Below, piece after piece: positions 5,699 through 11,172 of a stretch of 11,172 nucleotides of DNA. Under the pieces are notes generated by a model. The model was given only the letters and a program-made list of their open reading frames with translations. It was not told the origin of the DNA and searched no databases. The position numbers and the translations under genes were made by a program. Position 1 is the stretch's first letter. Every line of letters starts with the position of its first letter. This stretch comes from Planctomycetota bacterium (GTDB taxonomy: Bacteria; Planctomycetota; Phycisphaerae; FEN-1346; JAACEH01), in NCBI GenBank assembly GCA_016935955.1, contig JAFGPY010000080.1, forward strand, positions 1-11,172, given 5' to 3'.

Positions 5699-8641
5699 AT
5701 GAAGGCATTGCGAGGCGTAGCCGTCTGGACGGTTGTGTTAACCCTTGGGGCGGCAATGTGGAGCGAGGCGGTCAGTGCCCAAGCTGCGGCCCCCGCGAAG
5801 CGGCGGAACTGGCGGCAGGAGAACGAGGAGATTCAGGCCCACAATGCAGCCCGCATCGACAAGGGCGGACGCATCAGCCTGGACCTCATCGGCGAGGGCG
5901 CGGGCAAGGACCGCGTGACGGGGCCCGAGGCCCTGGTTGACGGCAACCCCAACTCGTGGTGCGTGACCTGGGGCACGCCGATTCGCTATCGCATCGACCT
6001 GGTGGCCGCCCTGCCGGTCAAGCAGATCAACTTCATGTGCTCGAAGTACGACACCGCCCAGACGCCGAAGGACATCGAGATCAGGCTGTCGGACGGCACG
6101 GTCATCAAGCATTCCCTGGAGGCCCTCTGGCCGAGCAAGGACAATCCCTATCCGCGGCAGACCGTCGAGGTCAACAAGACGATCGAGTGGGTCGAGGTGA
6201 CGATCAACTCGGTTCACGAGGGGCCGATTCACACCGAGGGCAAGAACAAGGGCAAGCGGACCACCTACGGCGGTCCCGGCGAGATCGAGGTGGTGACCTC
6301 GGCCGACCTGGCGCCATACCTGGAGGTGCCGACCTTCAACGCCGAGGCCCCGACCTACATCGAGGGCGCCTCGCCGCGCAACGATTACACCGACGTGAAG
6401 ATCACGATGCCGAAGCCGATTCCGCTGGGCCAATACCCGGGCATCTACCTGAGCCGCGACGAGATCGTCGCCCTGCGCGAGACGATGAAGACCAGCGACC
6501 GGGCCAAGGACATGGTCGCGCGGCTGATTGCCTCGTGCGACCAGTGGGCCGGCGAGGCGGTGGAGCATCCCGATCCGACCGTGCCGGCGCAGACGGGCGA
6601 TCGCGGCGACACCGCGGCCAAGGCGCACGACCTGCTGTCGAAGAAGGTCGGGTGGCTCGGCTGGGCCTACCAGTTGACCGACAACGAGAAGTACGCCGAG
6701 AAGGCCCGCGAGATCCTGGTCGGCTACGCCAAGCTCTATCCGAACGACTACAAGGAGCACAAGGGCGTCAACGCGAGCGACACCTCGAAGGTCATGGCCC
6801 AGCGGCTCAGCGAGTCCATGTGGCTATTGCCGCTCATCGAAGGCTACGACATGGTGCACGATGCCAAGTGTATGACCGACGCCGACCGCAAGCTGATCGA
6901 GGAGGACCTGATTCGCTGCGCGATCCGCTTCATCAACGGCAAGCGCAGCGCGGCCGACGACGTGGCGGCCCGCGACAAGAAGGACCCCAACTGGCGGACC
7001 GCCGAGGAGACCGGCCCGAGGAAGACCATCGGCAACTGGACCAACTTCTACAACGCGGCCTACATCCAGGGCGGCATCGTCCTGAGAGACCAGAACTGGG
7101 TCGACATCGGCATGGCCAACGCGCGGTTCAACGTGCACACCGGCATCGGCGACGACGGCATGTGGGGCGAGGGCTCGATCGGTTACCACCTGTTCGGCCG
7201 CCACGCCCTGATCGCCGGTCTGGAGGCCCTGGCCCGCAAGGGCGTGGACCTCTACGGCTTCGAGCAGTGCCGCTTCAAGAACCTGTTCGACTCGCCGCTG
7301 AAGTACGCCTACCCCGACAGCACGGCCCCGGGCATCAACGACTCGGGCCGCGCCGCCGTCGGCGGATCGTGGGAGGCCATGGCCTACGACTTCGCTTACC
7401 TGCGCTACGGCGACGCCAACTACGGTCGCATCGTCAACGGGGCCATGCGGCAGATCATGCAGAGTTCGGCCTGTTACTTCCCGACGGTCATCTACAACGA
7501 GCTGCCGGAGAAACCGCTCGAGGGCCTCAAGAGCCTGATCTTCGATACCCTGGGCTACGCGATTCTTCGCGGCAGCGAGGGCGACAGCGCGACGTACCTG
7601 CTGATGGACTACGGCCCGCACGGCGGCACGCACGGCCATCCCGACAAGCTGAACCTGATCCTGTTCGCCGACGGCGACGAGCTGGCCGGCGAGCCGCAGG
7701 GGTACCGCTATGAGGATCGCCGCCACAGCGAGTGGACGCGTCCGACGATCGCTCACTGGTCGGTGTCGGTGGACGAGCACGCCCAGGCGCCGACGACGGG
7801 CAAGCTGCTGGCCTTCTGCGACCGCGGATCGGTCAAGGTGATGCGCGGCCAGAGCGGCGACGCCTACGCCGGCGTGGGGCTGGACCGGACGGTCGTCCAG
7901 ATGCCGGGCTACGTGGCCGACATCTATCGCTGCTGGAGCAAGGGCGAGCGGACGTACGATTACCCGCTGTGCTTCCGCGGCACGCTCGACGCCCTGAAGG
8001 GCGCCGACGCCGCGAGCCTGAAGCCCATGGGCCTGCCGACGCAGCGCGGGTACAAGCACATCGAGATCGCATCTCCGGTCGAAACCAACGGCAACTGGAC
8101 CGGCACGTGGTCGCGCGATGCGGTGACCGTGACGGCCGGGCAGGAGTTCGACGAGTCGGTGCCCAACGACGATCAGCGGACGCACCCGGCCAACGAGGTG
8201 CGGGCTGTGGTCGTGGGCGAACCGAAGTCGACGGTCTACGCGGGCCGCGTTCCCGGCGGGCGGCACCAGGCGATCATTCGCCGCAAGGCGCCCGAGACGG
8301 TCTTCGCCGCCGTGATCGATCCGTTCAAGGCCACGGACGTTGTCGGCAAGACCGAATCATTCAAGGTCGAGGGCCCGGTGCCGGGCTACGGACTGAAGGT
8401 GACCCGCAAGGACGGCGGGATCGATCTGATCATCGTTCGTTTCGATCCGCAGACCGGCGGCGCCCTGGTTGCGGCAAGCTCGGGCGGCGGCGTGACGACC
8501 GACGCCCTGGTGGCCATCGTCCAGCTCGATGCCAAGGGCAAGGTCAGCCAGATGGGCATGATCGGCGGCACGCAGTTGACAGCGGCCGGCCAGGAGCTGA
8601 AGGCCGAGAAGCCGGGCATCGAGTGGAGCGCCGGGCGATAG
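5699..8641 (+). CDS. Secreted heparinase II/III-like polysaccharide lyase with discoidin-like domain
   Basis: A 980-residue exported enzyme that probably beta-eliminates a uronic-acid polysaccharide. The ATG at 5699 follows GAAAGGT (5687-5693) and starts a signal peptide (cleavage after V-S-A27). Residues about 45-190 resemble an F5/8 type C (discoidin) sugar-binding domain. Residues about 220-590 are the helical toroid, with G445-N-W-T-N449-F at one helix and G-M-W-G-E491-G-S-I-G-Y496-H497, where Y496 matches the position of the catalytic tyrosine in this superfamily. The beta-sandwich heparinase II/III domain begins near 605 and carries Y638-G-P-H641-G-G-T-H645-G-H647-P-D-K-L-N652, the family's metal/active-site strand motif. 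The usual Asn-His pair in the toroid appears as Asn-Trp here if N446 is the equivalent residue. Alginate lyase (PL15/PL17), heparinase (PL21) and ulvan-type specificities cannot be separated by eye. Its spacing from neighbours suggests its own promoter, but none is clear. Confidence 0.9.
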   Translation: MKALRGVAVWTVVLTLGAAMWSEAVSAQAAAPAKRRNWRQENEEIQAHNAARIDKGGRISLDLIGEGAGKDRVTGPEALVDGNPNSWCVTWGTPIRYRIDLVAALPVKQINFMCSKYDTAQTPKDIEIRLSDGTVIKHSLEALWPSKDNPYPRQTVEVNKTIEWVEVTINSVHEGPIHTEGKNKGKRTTYGGPGEIEVVTSADLAPYLEVPTFNAEAPTYIEGASPRNDYTDVKITMPKPIPLGQYPGIYLSRDEIVALRETMKTSDRAKDMVARLIASCDQWAGEAVEHPDPTVPAQTGDRGDTAAKAHDLLSKKVGWLGWAYQLTDNEKYAEKAREILVGYAKLYPNDYKEHKGVNASDTSKVMAQRLSESMWLLPLIEGYDMVHDAKCMTDADRKLIEEDLIRCAIRFINGKRSAADDVAARDKKDPNWRTAEETGPRKTIGNWTNFYNAAYIQGGIVLRDQNWVDIGMANARFNVHTGIGDDGMWGEGSIGYHLFGRHALIAGLEALARKGVDLYGFEQCRFKNLFDSPLKYAYPDSTAPGINDSGRAAVGGSWEAMAYDFAYLRYGDANYGRIVNGAMRQIMQSSACYFPTVIYNELPEKPLEGLKSLIFDTLGYAILRGSEGDSATYLLMDYGPHGGTHGHPDKLNLILFADGDELAGEPQGYRYEDRRHSEWTRPTIAHWSVSVDEHAQAPTTGKLLAFCDRGSVKVMRGQSGDAYAGVGLDRTVVQMPGYVADIYRCWSKGERTYDYPLCFRGTLDALKGADAASLKPMGLPTQRGYKHIEIASPVETNGNWTGTWSRDAVTVTAGQEFDESVPNDDQRTHPANEVRAVVVGEPKSTVYAGRVPGGRHQAIIRRKAPETVFAAVIDPFKATDVVGKTESFKVEGPVPGYGLKVTRKDGGIDLIIVRFDPQTGGALVAASSGGGVTTDALVAIVQLDAKGKVSQMGMIGGTQLTAAGQELKAEKPGIEWSAGR

Positions 8642-8661
8642 GCGCGATCGCGGTTGGGGCT

Positions 8662-8717
8662 GCAACCCCTCTCCCTTGACGGGAGAGGGTGGCCCGCAGG
8701 GCCGGGTGAGGGTGACG
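8662..8717 (+). repeat. REP-like element, forward copy
   Basis: The core hairpin is CCCTCTCCC/GGGAGAGGG with a TTGAC loop. It is followed by a GCCC/GGGC dyad and ends GAGGGTGACG. It begins 20 nt after the stop codon of the lyase gene, a typical position for REP elements, and may help end or stabilise that transcript. Its inverted partner is at 8777-8836. Confidence 0.68.
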
Positions 8718-8776
8718 ATACGAGAGCAACGATGCGGCTCGTCGGTTGCTCAGGATTCGCATCGTCGATTCCCGCA

Positions 8777-8836
8777 CGTCACCCCCATCGCCGCCTGACG
8801 GCGGCACCTCCCCCGTCAAGGGGGAGGGGTGTGCAA
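8777..8836 (-). repeat. REP-like element, inverted copy
   Basis: Read on the minus strand, this begins TTGCACACCCCTCCCCC, continues TTGACGGGGGAGG and ends GGGGGTGACG, closely matching the forward copy at 8662-8717. The two form an imperfect inverted pair around a 59-nt centre. The centre itself holds GAGCAAC/GTTGCTC (8724-8730, 8745-8751) and CGATGCG/CGCATCG (8730-8736, 8759-8765), two interleaved dyads that cannot form as simple nested hairpins. Confidence 0.66.
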
Positions 8837-8846
8837 CGGCGAGTAA

Positions 8847-8869
8847 GGTGGGTGCTTGCACCCACGCGG
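8847..8869. repeat. 23-bp hairpin repeat, copy 2 of 3
   Basis: Identical over all 23 bases to the copy at 9315-9337. The 8-bp stem GTGGGTGC/GCACCCAC has a TT loop. As at 3522-3544, it lies just before a cloverleaf repeat. Confidence 0.75.
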
Positions 8870-8879
8870 AGGGATTCAA

Positions 8880-8948
8880 GGGTGCCGTGCTTCTGCTGGC
8901 AGAAGCATGCGAGAGGATCATGGCCACGCGAGCGTGGCCATGGCACCC
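8880..8948. repeat. Cloverleaf repeat, copy 4
   Basis: The outer stem GGGTGCC (8880-8886) pairs with GGCACCC (8942-8948). Hairpin 1 is GTGCTTCTGC/GCAGAAGCAT (8887-8908, 10 bp with a terminal G-T). Hairpin 2 is CATGGCCACGC/GCGTGGCCATG (8919-8942). The linker is 10 nt. It is the intact counterpart of 3553-3622 and is followed directly by the 98-bp block. Confidence 0.72.
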
Positions 8949-9046
8949 GGCCTGACGGAGAGTCGTTGTAGGGGTCGCTCGTGAGCGACCCTGAACGGCG
9001 GGCGGCTCGCGAGTCGCCCCTACACGAGCATCGACGTGGCCATGCC
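8949..9046. repeat. 98-bp duplicated block with GTAGGGG/CCCCTAC dyad, copy 2
   Basis: This matches 3737-3834 at 91 of 98 positions. The 56-bp core (8968-9023) is bounded by GTAGGGG and CCCCTAC. It contains GGGTCGCT/AGCGACCC with a CGTG loop and a second dyad around GGCTCGCGAG, so it too can fold as an outer stem holding two hairpins. Confidence 0.74.
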
Positions 9047-9059
9047 ACCCGATGGTGAG

Positions 9060-9085
9060 CATGGCGGCAGACAACGGCCGCCATG
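9060..9085. repeat. 8-bp hairpin at the left end of the long inverted repeat
   Basis: CATGGCGG (9060-9067) pairs with CCGCCATG (9078-9085) across a 10-nt loop. The 3' arm is shared with the outer arm of the long inverted repeat at 9077-9291, so the two structures would compete. Confidence 0.45.
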
Positions 9086-9291
9086 CGAGATGATGCATGA
9101 ACACGTTGATGTCTGACAGCAAGGCTGAGCGAGCCAAGGTGTTGCGTCACGAATATGCCGACGACAACTGCGAGGGTGCCACGCGTCTACTTGTAGACGC
9201 GTGCTCGCGCGCAACTGGTTTGCCGGCATGCTTCTGCCAGCAGAAGCATGGCACCCTCGAATGACCTTCGTGCATAATCTCGCATGGCGCC
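9077..9291. repeat. Long imperfect inverted repeat enclosing a cloverleaf copy
   Basis: The 25-nt arms at 9077-9101 and 9267-9291 are complementary at 22 of 25 positions. The copy at 9171-9259 lies off-centre between them: 69 nt separate it from the left arm and 7 nt from the right. Nothing in the 69-nt stretch is recognisable as a gene. Confidence 0.62.
9171..9259. repeat. Cloverleaf repeat, copy 5 (best formed)
   Basis: The 11-bp outer stem CGAGGGTGCCA (9171-9181) pairs with TGGCACCCTCG (9249-9259). Hairpin 1 is the perfect 11-bp CACGCGTCTAC/GTAGACGCGTG (9180-9203, TT loop). Hairpin 2 is the perfect 11-bp CATGCTTCTGC/GCAGAAGCATG (9227-9250, CA loop). A 23-nt linker separates them. The hairpin-2 stem resembles the hairpin-1 stem of the copy at 8880-8948, so hairpin modules have changed position between copies. 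Confidence 0.75.
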
Positions 9292-9314
9292 CCGTGGTGG
9301 GGAGGGCGCGTAGC

Positions 9315-9337
9315 GGTGGGTGCTTGCACCCACGCGG
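9315..9337. repeat. 23-bp hairpin repeat, copy 3 of 3
   Basis: Identical to 8847-8869. Unlike the other two copies it is not followed by a cloverleaf element; a different GC-rich hairpin at 9374-9402 comes next. Confidence 0.75.
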
Positions 9338-9373
9338 AAACCGGCGGGGAGGGGTCGAGGTAAGCAATCTGCC

Positions 9374-9402
9374 CGGGGCGGTCTGACCAGGGGGCCGCCC
9401 CG
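9374..9402 (+). other. GC-rich hairpin
   Basis: CGGGGCGG (9374-9381) pairs with CCGCCCCG (9395-9402) across a 13-nt loop, followed by AATTT. It may be a terminator-like end to the repeat spacer, just upstream of the glycoside hydrolase promoter region. Confidence 0.4.
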
Positions 9403-9444
9403 AATTTCAGGCCTTGATTCGTTCGGATTGTGACGGCGGTCCCC

Positions 9445-9473
9445 TTGCGATGCGGCGGGGGCCGTGTCATCAT
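9445..9473 (+). promoter_or_regulatory. Weak candidate promoter for the GH106-like gene
   Basis: TTGCGA (9445-9450) and CATCAT (9468-9473) are 17 bp apart, each matching the sigma70 consensus at 4 of 6 positions. The spacer overlaps a hairpin (9437-9444 with 9457-9464). A leader of about 60 nt would follow, carrying a 7-bp stem (TCCGCGG 9493-9499, CCGCGGA 9508-9514) shortly before the ribosome site GGGAGGA (9527-9533). Confidence 0.28.
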
Positions 9474-9541
9474 AGGGACCTTGCAGACAATCTCCGCGGA
9501 CCGTGGGCCGCGGACGGACACGCGTTGGGAGGACAGTCGTG

Positions 9542-11172
9542 ATGAGTAAGAAGTACATGGCCGAGTTCGCCAATCCGTCGAGCCAATTCCGCGGCGCGCC
9601 GTTCTGGGCCTGGAACGGGAAGCTCGAACCCGAGGAACTCCGCCGCCAGATTCGCATCCTGCACCGCATGGGCCTCGGCGGCTTCTTCATGCACAGCCGC
9701 GTCGGCCTCGACACGGCGTACCTGGGCCGCGAGTGGATGGACTGTGTGGGCGCGTGCATCGACGAGGCCGAGAAGCTCGACATGCAGGCCTGGCTCTACG
9801 ACGAGGACCGCTGGCCCTCGGGCGCCGCGGGCGGACTGGTGACGAAGAATCCGAAGTACCGCCAGAAGCGGTTGCTCGTGGAACGGTACGCCAAGGCCGG
9901 CGACTTCAAGTGGACCAAGGAAATCCTGGCCGCCTACACGGCTGCGGTCCGCGGCGCCGTGGCGACCGACGTGCGGCGGCTGGCTCGCGGCAAGAAACCG
10001 TCGCGGCTGAACAAGGGGCAGTCGATCGTCGCCTTCCGCGTCGACGTGTCCTCGCCCAGCTCGTGGTACAACGGCTACACGTACCTCGACGTGCTGAGCC
10101 ACGAGGCGGTGCGCGAGTTCATCAAGGTCACGCACGAGGCCTACCGCAAGCAGTTCGGCGACGAGTTCGGCGGCCGCGTGCCGGGCATCTTCACCGACGA
10201 GCCGCACCATCACGGCTACGGCCGCGGCGTGTTCGGCGACGCGGAGGGGTGCCTGCCGTGGACCGACAAGTTCCTGTCGGTGTTCCGCAAGCGCTACGGC
10301 TACGACCTGCTCGACCGGCTGATGGACGTGCAGTACGAGCGCGGCGACGGGAAACCGGCCACGGCGCGCTATCACTATCACGATTGCTCGACGCACCTGT
10401 TCGTCGATGCGTTCGCGCGGCAGATCGGCGAGTGGTGCGAGAAGAACAACATGCTGCACACCGGCCACGTGCTGCTGGAGGGGACGCTGTCGAGCCAGAC
10501 GGCGGTGGTCGGCTCGTGCATGCGGTTCTACGAGTACATGCAGGCGCCGGGCATGGACCTGCTGACCGAGTACAGCCGCGAGTACGACACGGCCAAGCAG
10601 GTCAGTTCGGCGGCCCACCAGTTCGACCGCACGTGGCGTCTGACCGAGACCTACGGTTGCACGGGCTGGGACTTCAACTGGGCCGGGCACAAGGCCCTCA
10701 GCGACTGGCAGGCCGCCCTGGGCATCAACTTGCGATGCCAGCACCTGTCGTGGTACACGATGGAGGGCGAGGCCAAGCGCGACTACCCGGCGGGCATCTT
10801 CTACCAGTCGCCGTGGTGGGAGCAGTACGCCCGCGTCGAGGACTACTTCGCCCGCGTCAACGTGGCCATGTCGCGCGGCCGCGAGGTCCGCGACGTGCTG
10901 GTCGTGCACCCGGTCGAGAGCATGTGGCTGCTGTTCGGCCAGGGCATGGAGAAGCAGCGGGCGGCCTTCGAGAAGCCGTACTGGCAACTGCGCGACTGCC
11001 TGCTCGAGGCCAACATCGATTTCGATTACGGCGACGAGGAGATTCTGGCCAAGCACGGCCGCGTGACCAAGAAGGCCGGCGGGCCCGTGCTTCGCGTGGC
11101 CAAGGCCGAGTACCGGACCGTGGTCGTGCCGCCGATGCTGACGATTCGCAGCTCGACGCTGAAGCTCCTGGC
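9542..11172 (+). CDS. GH106-like glycoside hydrolase (alpha-L-rhamnosidase family), 3' end outside window
   Basis: 543 codons are present and the frame is still open at the window edge, so this is the N-terminal part of a larger protein. The ATG at 9542 follows GGGAGGA (9527-9533) by 8 nt; a GTG directly upstream is less likely. The start P-F-W-A-W-N-G-K-L-x-x-E-E-L-R-R-Q-I, then G-G-F-F-M-H-S-R-V-G-L and W-L-Y-D-E-D-R-W-P-S-G, is typical of GH106-type (beta/alpha)8 hydrolases, which remove alpha-L-rhamnose. Conserved acids likely to be functional include E220 in F-T-D-E-P-H-H-H and E369 in T-E-T-Y-G. Which of them is catalytic is inferred from family position only. No signal peptide is visible (it begins M-S-K-K-Y-M-A-E-F), so the protein may act in the cytoplasm on imported oligosaccharides. 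Members of this superfamily with other specificities exist, so rhamnosidase activity is not certain. Confidence 0.85.
   Translation, partial: MSKKYMAEFANPSSQFRGAPFWAWNGKLEPEELRRQIRILHRMGLGGFFMHSRVGLDTAYLGREWMDCVGACIDEAEKLDMQAWLYDEDRWPSGAAGGLVTKNPKYRQKRLLVERYAKAGDFKWTKEILAAYTAAVRGAVATDVRRLARGKKPSRLNKGQSIVAFRVDVSSPSSWYNGYTYLDVLSHEAVREFIKVTHEAYRKQFGDEFGGRVPGIFTDEPHHHGYGRGVFGDAEGCLPWTDKFLSVFRKRYGYDLLDRLMDVQYERGDGKPATARYHYHDCSTHLFVDAFARQIGEWCEKNNMLHTGHVLLEGTLSSQTAVVGSCMRFYEYMQAPGMDLLTEYSREYDTAKQVSSAAHQFDRTWRLTETYGCTGWDFNWAGHKALSDWQAALGINLRCQHLSWYTMEGEAKRDYPAGIFYQSPWWEQYARVEDYFARVNVAMSRGREVRDVLVVHPVESMWLLFGQGMEKQRAAFEKPYWQLRDCLLEANIDFDYGDEEILAKHGRVTKKAGGPVLRVAKAEYRTVVVPPMLTIRSSTLKLL

Noticed and set aside
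5956..7713. 585-codon plus-strand frame inside the lyase gene
   Set aside because: It is out of frame with the recognisable lyase domains, is extremely Arg/Gly-rich, and shows no motifs. It is a GC-skew artefact.
9171..9259. tRNA gene, because of the cloverleaf fold
   Set aside because: There are only two inner hairpins with 2-nt loops, an 11-bp outer stem, and no T-loop, D-loop or anticodon-loop signature.

Overview
The window is GC-rich DNA (roughly two thirds G+C by eye), and every recognisable gene is bacterial. Large secreted carbohydrate-active proteins lie among long intergenic spacers packed with dyad repeats. This style, together with a Mrp-type ATPase and a proline-rich small membrane protein, best fits a Planctomycetota or related PVC-group bacterium. 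That assignment is inference, because there is no rRNA or marker phylogeny here.

Layout: 1-197 is a leader region with two tandem hairpins. 198-1406 (+) is a secreted protein of unknown function with an alpha/alpha-toroid look. 1543-3387 (+) is a lipoprotein with two beta domains, a coiled coil and a C-terminal serine alpha/beta-hydrolase. 3388-3868 is a repeat block lying between convergent genes. 3869-4966 (-) is a Mrp/ApbC Fe-S carrier ATPase, preceded in the same direction by a 113-residue two-helix membrane protein (5013-5354, -). 5355-5698 is a divergent promoter region carrying an 11-bp tandem array. 5699-8641 (+) is a 980-residue secreted heparinase II/III-like polysaccharide lyase with an N-terminal discoidin-like domain. 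8642-9541 is a second repeat block. 9542 to the window end (+) is a GH106-like glycoside hydrolase cut off by the window edge.

The four plus-strand genes plausibly serve breakdown of an acidic polysaccharide: a uronate-cleaving lyase, a GH106-like (rhamnosidase family) hydrolase, an esterase, and an unclassified toroid protein. Rhamnose/uronate polymers such as ulvan or rhamnogalacturonan would fit, but no substrate can be read from the sequence. The minus-strand pair is housekeeping and looks unrelated.

The most unusual signal is non-coding. Five copies of a modular element share one fold: an outer GGTGCC/GGCACC stem encloses two hairpins whose stems begin CA and end TG. Stem sequences differ between copies but stay complementary. 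One copy is precisely present or absent between two otherwise matching repeat blocks, as expected of a mobile or recombining structured repeat. Further dyads (a 98-bp duplicated block, an inverted REP-like pair, a 23-bp hairpin present three times, a 215-bp inverted repeat) fill the same spacers.
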